DNA of 63,884 nucleotides from Alphaproteobacteria bacterium (GTDB lineage: Bacteria; Pseudomonadota; Alphaproteobacteria; Rhizobiales; JAJFHR01), in the NCBI GenBank assembly GCA_024278055.1, contig JAJRTY010000115.1, forward strand, positions 1 to 63,884. The letters are read 5' to 3'. Each line of letters starts with the position of its first letter. Within the stretch, counting starts at the first letter, position 1. A program made the translations under genes and the position numbers. The notes beneath the pieces are model-generated. The model was not told where the DNA came from. It searched no databases and saw only the letters and a program-made list of their open reading frames with translations. Of this stretch, positions 55,409-63,884 are shown piece after piece.

Positions 55409-55747
55409 TTGGCAAATGCATATCGCGGCGAGATTGATGCCACAATCGGCGGCAAGTCTTATCGGCTGTGCCTCACTCTGGGCGCCCTGGCCGAGCTGGA
55501 AAACGCCTACGGTGAAGAAGACATGGCCGCCATTGCCGAGCGCTTTCAAAGCGGCCGCCTGAAATCATGTGATGCCATCAGGATTATCGGTGCGGGCTTG
55601 CGCGGTGCCGGTTACGTCGTCAGCGACAAGGATGTTGCGGCCATGCCGACAGAAGGCGGTGCTGCCGGGTTTGTCGATATTGTAGCGCGCCTGTTGCGGG
55701 CAACATTTTCAACGCTCGATGCCGCAGAAAATCCCGATGAAACCTAA
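55409..55747 (+). CDS. GTA g10 (tail assembly chaperone-like)
   Basis: 112 residues, GTA_gp10 family: IGGKSYRLCLTLGALAELENAYG, MAAIAERFQSGRLKSCDAI and IGAGLRGAG. Starts at TTG 55409, 5 bp after the g9 stop, with GGAG inside the end of g9. Acts with g10.1 in tail assembly, by analogy with lambda G/GT. Confidence 0.85.
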   Translation: MANAYRGEIDATIGGKSYRLCLTLGALAELENAYGEEDMAAIAERFQSGRLKSCDAIRIIGAGLRGAGYVVSDKDVAAMPTEGGAAGFVDIVARLLRATFSTLDAAENPDET

Positions 55748-55973
55748 GCTCAAAAAAGGTGCCTTTGTGCCGTGGCAGGAAGTAATGGTGTTCGGATTAG
55801 GGGTTTTGCGTCTTTCCAGCGACACTTTTTGGGCCATGACGCTGCGTGAACTTGAAGCAGCCGCAAGTGGCGTCTTTGGCCCGCCCTCCTTGTGGGCAGC
55901 CCCCACAAGGAGGGAGTTCACAGACTTGATGAAAGCCTATCCCGATGCCAATTATGAGGAGAAAATGAAATGA
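55737..55973 (+). CDS. GTA g10.1 (second tail assembly chaperone)
   Basis: 78 residues, Rcc01693 family: PWQEVMVFGLGVLRLSSDTFWAMTLREL region and EFTDLMKAYPD. ATG overlaps the end of g10 by 11 bp. Its middle contains a perfect 13-bp inverted repeat (55884-55914) encoding PPSLWAAPTRR, an unusual stretch for the family. Confidence 0.82.
   Translation: MKPKLKKGAFVPWQEVMVFGLGVLRLSSDTFWAMTLRELEAAASGVFGPPSLWAAPTRREFTDLMKAYPDANYEEKMK
55884..55914. repeat. Perfect inverted repeat inside g10.1
   Basis: CCCTCCTTGTGGG (55884-55896) and CCCACAAGGAGGG (55902-55914) flank a 5-base loop within coding sequence. As RNA it would form a strong hairpin that buries an AAGGAGG Shine-Dalgarno-like sequence. Confidence 0.85.
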
Positions 55974-56542
55974 CCGAAATGTCAGAAGGTCTGACCTTGC
56001 GTCTTGATATGGACGTCGCCCCCTTGCGAAAAAATATCAGGGAAGCCACATCCCTCGGTGTCAATTTTGGCTCAACATTGGTAAGCGCCTTCGAAGGCGT
56101 GGCCTTTCAGGGCAAAAAAGCCTCCGAGATTTTCAAAACCTTTGCATCAAGTCTTTCCAGACAGGCTTTTCGCAGCGCTGTTGCACCGTTAGGTGGCCTG
56201 TTGAACAATGCCGTTTCAGGACTGTTTTCCAGCGGTAGCCAGGCGGGCGCATCGGGCGCTTCAATCATTCCCTTCGCTCGCGGCGGCGTCGTCGACGGGC
56301 CAACGTTGTTTCCCTTCAACAACAACCGTATGGGCCTGATGGGGGAGGCGGGGCGCGAAGCCATATTGCCGCTGGCGCGCGGAGCCGATGGCAAGCTGGG
56401 CGTGCGTTCGGGTGCGTCGGGTCAAAGTACCAGCATTGTTTTTAATATTTCCACACCCGATGCCAACAGCTTTCGCCAGTCTGAAAGTCAGATCAGCGCC
56501 ATGGTGGCGCGGGCTGTTAACCGTGGTTCAAGGAACCTGTAA
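55970..56542 (+). CDS. GTA tape measure protein (g11)
   Basis: 190 residues, short like RcGTA g11. An N-terminal helical part (LTLRLDMDVAPLRKNI, FASSLSRQAFRSAVAP) and a glycine-rich C-terminal part with FARGGVVDGPTLFPF and LMGEAGREAILPL. Sets tail length. Overlaps g10.1 by 4 bp. Confidence 0.9.
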   Translation: MTEMSEGLTLRLDMDVAPLRKNIREATSLGVNFGSTLVSAFEGVAFQGKKASEIFKTFASSLSRQAFRSAVAPLGGLLNNAVSGLFSSGSQAGASGASIIPFARGGVVDGPTLFPFNNNRMGLMGEAGREAILPLARGADGKLGVRSGASGQSTSIVFNISTPDANSFRQSESQISAMVARAVNRGSRNL

Positions 56543-56544
56543 CA

Positions 56545-57183
56545 ATGATGTTTCATGAAATCCGGTTTCCGGTAGATATTTCGATTGGAGCCACGGGCGG
56601 TCCCGAACGCCGCACCGAGATTGTAACACTCGGGTCTGGCCGCGAGGAGCGCAACACGCGTTGGGCAAATTCACGACGTCGGTTTAATGCGGGCTACGGC
56701 ATAAAGACCCTTGACCAGATACATCTGGTCATCCGGTTTTTTGAAGAACGCCGCGGTCGTCTGCACGGTTTCAGATGGCGCGATCCCGTCGACTATAAAT
56801 CATGCCCGCCAAGCAGCATTCCCAGCCCTCAGGACCAGATCATCGGGGTGGGCGATGGCATTTCGGATTTGTTTTTGCTGACAAAAGATTACAGCGAAAA
56901 CATAAACCCCTATCAACGCCGCATTGATAAACCAGTTGTTGGCTCCGTGGTCGTTGCCGTTGACAGTGTGCTGCAAACCGCTGGCAGCGATTACTCAATT
57001 GATGAGGCTACCGGTGTTGTCCTTTTTGCCAGCGGTAATATTCCCACCCCCGGTGCCTTGATCACTGCCGGGTTTTTGTTTGATGTGCCCGCCAGGTTCG
57101 ACAGTGATTATCTCGAAATCAATTTGACTAATTTTAATGCCGGTGCCATTCCCGATATTCCAATTGTGGAGATCAGATTGTGA
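56545..57183 (+). CDS. GTA distal tail protein (g12, DUF2460)
   Basis: 212 residues, DUF2460: FPVDISIGATGGPERRTEIV, RFFEERRGRLHGFRWRDPVDY and DYSIDEATGVVLF. Joins tube and baseplate. GTGA overlap with g13. Confidence 0.92.
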   Translation: MMFHEIRFPVDISIGATGGPERRTEIVTLGSGREERNTRWANSRRRFNAGYGIKTLDQIHLVIRFFEERRGRLHGFRWRDPVDYKSCPPSSIPSPQDQIIGVGDGISDLFLLTKDYSENINPYQRRIDKPVVGSVVVAVDSVLQTAGSDYSIDEATGVVLFASGNIPTPGALITAGFLFDVPARFDSDYLEINLTNFNAGAIPDIPIVEIRL

Positions 57184-58076
57184 AAACTTTACCTTCAGGC
57201 CTGCAGGCCCATCTTGATTCGGGTGCCACCACCATGTGCTGGTGCTGGCGACTGACCCGCGATGACGGTCTGGTGCTGGGCTTTACCAATCACGATCAAA
57301 ACCTCACCTTTGATGGAACATTGTTTGAAGCAACGGCAGGCTTTCACGGCACCGAGGTGTTGTCGTCCCTGGGCTTGTCGGTTGATAATCTCGATGTTTC
57401 AGGCGCCCTGCAATCAGCCCGGCTGGATGAGGCAGATCTTGCTGCAGGACTGTTTGATGATGCCGAGGTTGAAATCTATATCGTCAACTGGAGCGATGTT
57501 AATCAGCGTCTGTTGATACGTCAGGGAAACCTTGGCGAAGTCAAACGCGGTCAACTGGCCTTTGAAGCTGAAATACGCGGCCTTGCCCACAAGCTCAACC
57601 AGCCTTTCGGCCGCCTGTTTCAATATCCCTGCGATGCCGATGTGGGAGATCTGCGCTGTAGTGTTGATCTGACTGCATCGCAGTTTCAAGCCAGCGGTCA
57701 AGTCAGCGGTCTTGAAGATCGCCGCCGCTTCTTTGTTACCGGTCTGGAAACCTATGTGGCCAACTGGTTTGAGCGCGGCAAACTCACCTGGACCTCTGGT
57801 GCCAATTTAAACCGTGCCATGGAGGTCAAAGTCCATCGTATAAATCAGGGGTTGCACGTGATTGAGCTGTGGCAACCGATGACCAGCGATGTTGCCCTCA
57901 ACGATACATTCACCGTTACGGCGGGATGTGACAAACAAATTTCCACCTGCCGGGAAAAATTCAACAACGGCGTGAACTTTCGTGGTTTCCCGGCCATGCC
58001 GGGCAATGATTTTGCCATCTCGTATCCCAACAAGGCCGATGGCACCAATGATGGCAGTTCGCAGAATACAAATTGA
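57180..58076 (+). CDS. GTA baseplate hub protein (g13, DUF2163)
   Basis: 298 residues, DUF2163: HLDSGATTMCWCWRLTRDDG, LGFTNHDQNLTFDG, and the cysteine-rich end CDKQISTCREKFNNGVNFRGF. In RcGTA the hub protein binds an Fe-S cluster through such cysteines. GTG start overlaps g12. Confidence 0.92.
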   Translation: MKTLPSGLQAHLDSGATTMCWCWRLTRDDGLVLGFTNHDQNLTFDGTLFEATAGFHGTEVLSSLGLSVDNLDVSGALQSARLDEADLAAGLFDDAEVEIYIVNWSDVNQRLLIRQGNLGEVKRGQLAFEAEIRGLAHKLNQPFGRLFQYPCDADVGDLRCSVDLTASQFQASGQVSGLEDRRRFFVTGLETYVANWFERGKLTWTSGANLNRAMEVKVHRINQGLHVIELWQPMTSDVALNDTFTVTAGCDKQISTCREKFNNGVNFRGFPAMPGNDFAISYPNKADGTNDGSSQNTN

Positions 58077-58078
58077 AT

Positions 58079-58531
58079 ATGCCCCTTGCAAAGATGCCCG
58101 TCACCCGCGACCGGATTGTTGAACAGGCGCGGACCTGGCTCGGCACACCTTATCACCACCAGGCAGCGCTGCACGGTGTCGGGTGCGATTGCCTCGGGCT
58201 AATACGTGGTGTTTACCGGTCTTTTCACGGGTCCGAACCTGAGGTGGTTCAACCCTATTCACCGGATTGGGCAGAGGCTTGCGGACATGAACGGTTTGCT
58301 GCGGCTGCCCGGCGCCATCTGATTGAGTGCGACAATCTGGTGTTTGACGCCGGTGACGTCCTGCTCTTCAGATGGCGCGCGCATCTGCCGGCAAAACACG
58401 CCGGCATTGCCACCAGTACCAGTAAAATGATCCACGCCCAGTCCGGCGCGGATGTGTGTGAAATATCGCTGCAACCATGGTGGTTGCGGCGTCTGGCATA
58501 TGTTTTCAGATTTCCAGGAATTTTAGATTAA
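58079..58531 (+). CDS. GTA NlpC/P60 peptidase (g14)
   Basis: 150 residues. Cell-wall peptidase in the baseplate: catalytic Cys in GVGCDCLGLIRG, His in LPAKHAGIATS and a polar third residue in the following strand. Opens peptidoglycan during DNA entry. Its TAA shares a base with the g15 ATG. A TTG two codons upstream is also open. Confidence 0.9.
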   Translation: MPLAKMPVTRDRIVEQARTWLGTPYHHQAALHGVGCDCLGLIRGVYRSFHGSEPEVVQPYSPDWAEACGHERFAAAARRHLIECDNLVFDAGDVLLFRWRAHLPAKHAGIATSTSKMIHAQSGADVCEISLQPWWLRRLAYVFRFPGILD

Positions 58532-61500
58532 TGGCTACATTGGTTTTGCAGGCCGCCGGGCAATCGGTGGGTACATTTTTGGGCGGTCCTTTGGGCGGCG
58601 TTATAGGTCGTGCCGTTGGTGCCTTTGCCGGGCAGGCGATTGACGGCCAGCTGTTTGGCGCCCAGGCCCGCGAGGTTGAAGGCCCTAGAGTTTCGGACCT
58701 TCAGGTGCAGGCCTCCAGCGAAGGCTCACCCATCCCGAAGATATTCGGTCGCGGCAGGCTGGCCGGTCAGATCATCTGGGCGACAAATTTTGAAGAGGAA
58801 ATCTCAACACGCACGGAAAAATCTGGCGGCAAAGGATCTTCAGGCGGCACCAAAACCAAAATCACCGAATACGCCTATTATGCCAATTTTGCAGTTGGCC
58901 TGTGTGAGGGACCGATAACGCGCATCGGTCGCATCTGGGCTGATGGCAAGCTGCTTGACCAGAGCGCGCTGACCATCCGGTTTTACAGGGGTTCAGAAAC
59001 GCAAACCCCTGACAGCCTGATTGAAACCAAGGAAGGCACAGGCAATACCCCTGCCTATCGCGGGCTGGCCTATGTGGTGTTTGATCGCATGCCGCTGGAA
59101 CGCTTCGGCAATCGCCTGCCGCAACTGTCATTTGAGGTATTCAAATCCCTGGATGATATTGAAAGCCTGATTACTTCTGTCAACATCATCCCCGGCACCA
59201 CTGAATTTGGTTATGATACAACAGAAATTACCCGCAGCGCCGGAGCGGGCGTGACACTGGCCGAAAACCGCCATACCACCCAGGAGCAGACCTACTGGTC
59301 CGTGGCCATTGATCAGCTGCTGGGCACCTGTCCAAACCTAACATCCGTATCTCTGGTGGTGACCTGGTTTGGCAATGATCTGCGTTGCGCCAATTGCGAC
59401 ATCAGGCCCGGTGTTGAAAACCGGGGAAAAATCACCACGCCTGAAAGTTGGCTGGTCGCCGGTGAAACCAGAAGCAGTGCTCATCTGGTCAGTGTCCATG
59501 ACAATCGGCCCGCCTTTGGCGGCACGCCCACTGATGCCTCCGTCATCAGAGCCATACAGGATTTAAAATCGCGCGGCCTTAAAGTCACGCTCTATCCTTT
59601 TTTGATTATGGACATTCCGGCAGACAACGCGCTGAGTGATCCCTATACCGGCAACAGCAGCCAGCCGGTCTATCCGTGGCGTGGAGAAATCACCTGTAAC
59701 CCGGCTCCTAGTGCAAGTGCAACGGTTGATAAAACCGCAGCCGCCACCTCCCAGATCAACAGTTTTTTTGGCACATCCCAGATCAGCGATTATTCAATCA
59801 GCTCCGGTGTTGTGACTTATTCAGGCCCGGTGGACTGGTCTTTGCGACGGATGATCCTGCATTACGCCAACCTGTGCGTGCTGGCGGGCGGCGTTGATAC
59901 TTTCCTCATCTCAAGCGAGTTGCGCAACCTGACACAGGTGCGCGACAGTGCCGTCAATTACCCGGCGGTGAATTTGCTGGCGACCCTGGCTGGCGACGTA
60001 AAGTCGGTGCTTGGTGCCTCGACCAAAGTCTCATATGCTGCCGACTGGTCGGAATATTTTGGCCATCAGCCGCAAGACGGCAGCAATGATGTGTTGTTTC
60101 ATCTTGATGATCTGTGGGCAAACTCCAGCATCGATTTTGTCGGCATAGACAACTACATGCCCCTGTCAGACTGGCGCGATGGCGACAATCATCTTGACCG
60201 GCAGAACGGTGCCAGATCGATTTATGATCGCGACTACCTCAAAAGCAATATCGCTGGTGGTGAGGGATTTGACTGGTATTACGCCAGCGACAGCGATCGC
60301 ACGCAGCAGGTGCGCACAGCCATCACCGATAGCACTTACAACAAGCCGTGGGTATTTCGCTATAAGGACCTCACCAACTGGTGGCAGAACAGCCATTACA
60401 ATCGCCCCGGTGGCATTGAAGATGCAACCGCTACAGCCTGGGTGCCTGAGTCCAAACCCATCGTTTTTACCGAATTTGGCTGCCCGGCAATAGATGCCGG
60501 CACCAATCAGCCCAATGTGTTTTTCGATGCCAAATCATCCTCCAGTGCCGCGCCCTATTTTTCATCCGCCAACCGCGATGATTTTATCCAGCGCCGCTAT
60601 CTCGAAGCCATGCTGGACTACTGGGGAGCAGGCAATAGTGGCGTAAATCCTGCCAACAATCCAACCTCGAGCGCCTATGGCGCCCCGATGGTGGATTATG
60701 GCGCCATGTCAATCTGGACGTGGGATGCGAGACCCTTCCCAGCCTTTCCGTTTCTCACCTCGATCTGGTCAGATGGCGACAACTGGGAACGCGGCCACTG
60801 GCTCAGCGGCAGGCTGGGCGCGGTTGCCCTCGAACCTCTGGTCCGCACCCTGCTGGAGCAATTCGGATTTGACCGGTTTGATGTATCAAACCTTGAAGGC
60901 ATTATGGATGGCTTCGTTATCGACCGTCCCATGTCTGTGCGTGCAGCACTTGAGCCTCTGGGCCGGGCCTTTTTATTCGATGCGGTTGAAAGCGAGGGCG
61001 TCATAAAGTTTCGCCATCGCAATGAAGATGTGATCGGCCAGCTTGTGCCCGATGATCTTGTGGTCGAAAGCGCTGATGACAGGGAGTTTACGCTCACGCG
61101 AGCGCAGGAAACCGAACTGCCTAATGGCAATAAAATCGGCTATATCGACAGCCTCGCTGATTATCGCCGCGCCAGCGTTGAAGCCCGCCGCCTGGTCGGG
61201 CGCAGCCAGCGCCAGTCAACCAGCGACATGCCGATTGTCATGGCCCAGTCAAAAGCACAATCGATCTCCGATATCCTGTTGCAGGAGGCCTGGGCCGGGC
61301 GGGAGAAAGCTGATTTTACCTTACCTCCCAGTTTTTTGCGCTTTGAACACGGCGACCTGATTGAATTCAATACCGGCCAGAATAATCTCTCTGTCCGGTT
61401 GCAGGAAGTCGGTTAAGCAGAGGCAAGAAACGTTTCAGCCCTGTCCGCTGTTCCGACAATCTACAGCGGTTCAACCACGTCCAACCGAACCACCAATCCG

Positions 61501-62457
61501 GGCCAGCCCCTGACATCGGGCCTGCCGCTGGTTGAATTCATGGACCTGCCGCAACTGATTGCAACTGACAATCCCGAGGCGGGCTACATAGCCGCCTATG
61601 CCGAGCCATGGCCCGGTGGCTTAAATCTGATGACCTCGTCCAACGCCACCAGCTTTGAACTCAACCGGCGCATAGATGTTCCTGCTGTTCTGGGAGAGAC
61701 ACTGGACGATCTTGCCAGTGGGCCGCTTTATCGGTTGGACAGGGGCAACAGGTTTCAAGTCAGAATTTATTCCGGTGCCTTAAGTTCGGTTGATGAACTG
61801 GGCCTGTTTGCCGGAGCAAATATCGCTGCCATCCTCAATCAGGACGGTCAGTGGGAATTATTGCAATTCCAGAACGCAGATCTTGTCGGTGTTGATACCT
61901 ATGAACTTTCCATGCTTTTGCGCGGCCAGCAGGGCACCGAACAGGCCATGCGCGATCCTGTGCCGGCAGGCCAGCGTTTTGTTCTCATCGACAATGCCGT
62001 GGTTCAGCCCGATCTGCTCAGCGGACAGGCCGCGTTAAGTCTCACCTACCGTATAGGCCCACCGGCTAAAGATGTCGGTGATCCGGCCTATCTCGAGGTG
62101 GTCAAAAGTTTTGCCGGGCGCGGACAAAAGCCTTTCAGTCCGGCCCATGTCAAAGCCCAAAGGACAGGCAGCGATATTCAATTATCATGGATACGGCGCA
62201 CGCGCCTTGGCGGCGACGACTGGCAGCCGGTCGAAGTGCCGTTGAGCGAGGAACTCGAAGCCTACGAAATCGACATACTGAGCGGTGAGACAGTTGTTCG
62301 CACTTTGTATTCGCAACAGCCGCAGACCACCTACACCTCAACCGAAGAAATAGCTGACTGGGCAACCCCCCAGGCTCAGCTTGATATTGCGGTTTACCAG
62401 ATCAGTACGGCCTTTGGTCGCGGAAGCGCCAATCGTCGTGTCGTGACGGTTCAATAA
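58531..62457 (+). pseudogene. GTA megatron/tail tip protein (g15) with in-frame TAA at codon 962
   Basis: A 1308-codon frame, normal for g15. Order: hydrophobic glycine-rich start; hub region with KIFGRGRLAGQIIW; the GTA TIM-barrel-like domain (about 420-760, WTWDARPFPAFPF near its end); then the phage-tail domain. TAA at 61414-61416 follows SVRLQEVG; the frame resumes with AEARNVSALSAV and continues, free of stops, through VEFMDLPQL and ELSMLLRGQQGTEQAM to 62457. No start or ribosome site precedes the second part, so it is one gene. Read-through, decay or base error. Confidence 0.88.
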
Positions 62458-62486
62458 TTTTTCTTCAAACCTAAGGAAATACTGCC

Positions 62487-62825
62487 ATGCCCCCTAAATC
62501 CATCGCCCTGTTAACCGCCCTGGTGGTGGTTTTTTTATGGATTAATTCCGCCAGAGCGGAACAACCCCGCCCGCCATTGGTGTTCAGCAAGTTCGCCCCT
62601 GAAATTGCCGCTGAGTTTGGTGAGAAAGCCCCCGAAAAAGTGCAGATCGTTGTGGTGACTAAAGCCCCAGGCAATCGGGCCTATGTGGTCGTTGTCATGA
62701 AACAGGGCCGCGGTTTCAAATGGGTCACCGGCCCTTATGCAATTGCGCTCAAACGCATCCAGGCCGTGGTTGATAGAAGCCTTGAGCTAAAACCCGCATC
62801 AGGGAAGATAAATTATGAGTTTTGA
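62487..62825 (+). CDS. Secreted small protein before the endolysin
   Basis: 112 residues with a signal peptide (LLTALVVVFLWINSARA, cleaved about 24). The mature part is short, basic and strand-rich (KVQIVVVTKAPGNRAYVVVVM). AAGGA 9 bp upstream. Its end overlaps the endolysin ATG by 11 bp. Not recognised; position suggests a part in lysis or the envelope, for example a spanin-like factor, though no lipobox is present. Confidence 0.65.
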   Translation: MPPKSIALLTALVVVFLWINSARAEQPRPPLVFSKFAPEIAAEFGEKAPEKVQIVVVTKAPGNRAYVVVVMKQGRGFKWVTGPYAIALKRIQAVVDRSLELKPASGKINYEF

Positions 62826-63333
62826 ACGCGCGCTGGCCTTCGTCCTGTCGCAGGAAGGCGGCTTCAGCGATAATGCCAAAGATCCCGGTGGTGCCACAAA
62901 TTTTGGCATAACCCGTGCAACCCTGTCGCAATGGCGGGGAAAAAGCGTGACCCGCGCGGACGTGCGATCACTCACGCGCAGAGAAGCATCAAGCATCTAT
63001 CACCGGCAATACTGGCAACAATGTAAATGTGATCAGCTGCCTCCGGCGCTGGCATTTTTGATGTTTGACACCGCCGTTAATCAGGGCGTTGGTAGAGCCA
63101 CCCGATTTCTGCAGAAATCTATAGATACAAAAGTCGATGGCATAATCGGTCCCAGAACGCTTGAAGCCGTACGAAGGCGAGAGCCAAAACGCGTGATGAT
63201 AGAATTTGCCGCCCGCCGTATGCGCCATTACGGCCTTCTGTCGATTTTTTCGATTTTCGGGCTTGGCTGGTCGAGGCGGTTAATGGAAGCACTTTATCAG
63301 GCTTTCGACCTCAATTCCAAAAGCCTCGGTTAA
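62815..63333 (+). CDS. GTA endolysin (glycosyl hydrolase 108 family)
   Basis: 172 residues. GH108 N-terminal domain with the catalytic Glu in LSQEGGFSDNAKDPGGATNFGIT and a C-terminal peptidoglycan-binding part (VDGIIGPRTLEAVRR). No signal peptide, so it depends on the holin. In R. capsulatus the lysis pair lies at another locus; here it directly follows the structural genes. Confidence 0.92.
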   Translation: MSFERALAFVLSQEGGFSDNAKDPGGATNFGITRATLSQWRGKSVTRADVRSLTRREASSIYHRQYWQQCKCDQLPPALAFLMFDTAVNQGVGRATRFLQKSIDTKVDGIIGPRTLEAVRRREPKRVMIEFAARRMRHYGLLSIFSIFGLGWSRRLMEALYQAFDLNSKSLG

Positions 63334-63345
63334 GGAGGAAATACA

Positions 63346-63768
63346 ATGGCGTTACCCTCAACATTGCTGACCGGACTGGCCGCGCCGCTGTTTGAACTGA
63401 TTGACGGCCTGTTTACCTCGGACGAAGAACGCGCTGAAGCCAAACGAAAACTTCTGTCACAGGAAGGCCAGCGCTCCCTGCAACAGCTTGAAAAAAACAT
63501 GTCGGCTATCGTTGCCGAAGCAAAAAGCGCAGATCCGTGGACCAGCCGGGCGCGGCCCTCATTTCTCTATGTTATTTATCTGATGATCCTCGGCGCGATA
63601 CCCATGGGGTTTTTAAGTGCCTTTGAACCCGACATTGCCCAGCGCGTGATTGCCGGCATGCAGGGCTGGCTCACCGCTATCCCTGAATCCTTATGGGGGT
63701 TATTCGGTGCAGGCTATCTCGGCTATTCGGGTTTCAGATCCTGGGACAAAAAGAACATTGGCAAATAA
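63346..63768 (+). CDS. GTA holin (3-TM type)
   Basis: 140 residues, GTA_holin_3TM family: an N-terminal amphipathic/hydrophobic segment (about 3-22), a charged helix with EERAEAKRKLLSQEG, SRARPSFLYVIYLMILGAIPMG and a C-terminal helix WLTAIPESLWGLFGAGYLGYSG. Forms membrane holes for endolysin release. AAGGAGG lies 7 bp upstream of the ATG. Confidence 0.93.
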   Translation: MALPSTLLTGLAAPLFELIDGLFTSDEERAEAKRKLLSQEGQRSLQQLEKNMSAIVAEAKSADPWTSRARPSFLYVIYLMILGAIPMGFLSAFEPDIAQRVIAGMQGWLTAIPESLWGLFGAGYLGYSGFRSWDKKNIGK

Positions 63769-63819
63769 CAAGGCAGCGAATGCTTTGGCTGAGGCTTCTT
63801 TCTGAGAGTCTGACTCAAA

Positions 63820-63884
63820 AGTCCTGAAGCCAGCCCGCTCCCCCGGCCCAACCACCCCTCAGGGTACCTTTACGGGTGGTTGGG
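63820..63884. repeat. Long palindrome, copy 1 (right end of window)
   Basis: Bases 63828-63884 repeat 1-57 exactly. Bases 63820-63827 (AGTCCTGA) are the complement of 77-84, so the left arm of the joined palindrome spans 63820-63857. GTCTGAC at 63808-63814 mirrors GTCAGAC at 111-117, suggesting an element of about 137 bp bounded by these 7-mers. Confidence 0.9.

Noticed and set aside
47702-63768. Intact temperate prophage
   Set aside because: Gene order and families match GTA, and there is no integrase, repressor, replication gene or attachment site.
1-63884. A variant genetic code in which TAA and TAG are sense
   Set aside because: About half of the intact genes end in TAA or TAG at the expected length, several with convergent or coupled neighbours right after, so general reassignment cannot hold. 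Only partial suppression remains open.
1-63884. CRISPR array, insertion sequence or toxin-antitoxin pair
   Set aside because: No regularly spaced direct repeats, transposase frames or recognisable toxin-antitoxin genes were found on either strand.

Overview
The window looks like a chromosomal stretch of an alphaproteobacterium, most likely of the Hyphomicrobiales (Rhizobiales) or a near relative. The evidence is the combination of a MucR/Ros regulator, two DUF2336 proteins, DUF1491, DUF5330, DUF6456 and PAS_5 proteins, a TIGR03808 Tat-exported beta-helix protein, a rhizobial-type L-asparaginase and a complete Rhodobacter-type gene transfer agent (GTA) cluster. I see no plasmid replication gene, insertion sequence, transposase or CRISPR array.

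Layout. 1-0.7 kb: half of a long palindrome, a truncated GIY-YIG gene, tRNA-Pro(CGG) and tRNA-Gln(UUG). 0.7-8.2 kb: asparaginase, a Tat-exported beta-helix protein and a methylmalonyl-CoA mutase operon (mutA-mutB-meaB). 8.3-13.6 kb: HerA/DUF853 ATPase, DUF302 protein, a GST/MarR divergent pair and a chemoreceptor with a haem-type motif. 13.6-21.7 kb: sodB, a lipid-linked sugar pair (epimerase plus WecA/MraY-type transferase), an SLT-TPR fusion, glutaryl-CoA dehydrogenase, oligopeptidase B and msrB. 21.9-30.4 kb: DUF2336 and a nine-gene Mrp/MBH-like antiporter operon. 30.8-36.6 kb: regulators (MucR, PAS_5, Cro/C1 type, DnaA domain IV-like plus DUF6456), sufE and DUF5330. 37.2-47.4 kb: a hybrid-membrane histidine kinase, a peptidoglycan-binding protein, a second long palindrome, DUF1491, a second DUF2336 gene, a lipoprotein operon, a class A penicillin-binding protein with DUF1214/DUF1254 partners, a YcgN-type cysteine cluster protein and a phosphoesterase. 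47.7-63.8 kb: the GTA cluster from small terminase to tail-tip megatron, followed by its own endolysin and 3-TM holin.

The GTA genes form one tightly coupled run: packaging (g1, g2), portal (g3), protease and capsid (g4, g5), connector and stopper (g6, g7), tail (g8-g11), baseplate (g12-g15) and lysis. Most neighbours overlap by ATGA or GTGA. The lysis module sits at the end of the run rather than at a separate locus.

The strongest anomaly is that six unrelated genes (a GST, two DUF2336 genes, a third MrpD-like subunit, a class A PBP and GTA megatron g15) are each cut by one in-frame TAA or TAG, with recognisable homologous protein continuing in the same frame. In the PBP the stop falls on the invariant serine of the SxN motif, and in the MrpD-like protein at a position where I expect serine. 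All six can be explained by a single G:C to T:A change, for instance TCA/TCG to TAA/TAG. The GTA capsid gene also has a one-base deletion in an A run. Elsewhere TAA and TAG clearly end genes, so the code is not simply reassigned. The options are serine-inserting suppression, young pseudogenes, or base errors in the assembly; the sequence alone cannot decide. A second anomaly is a family of long palindromes that share a core but have different outer arms, each still perfectly self-complementary. One of them is split across the two ends of this window, whose first and last 57 bases are identical.
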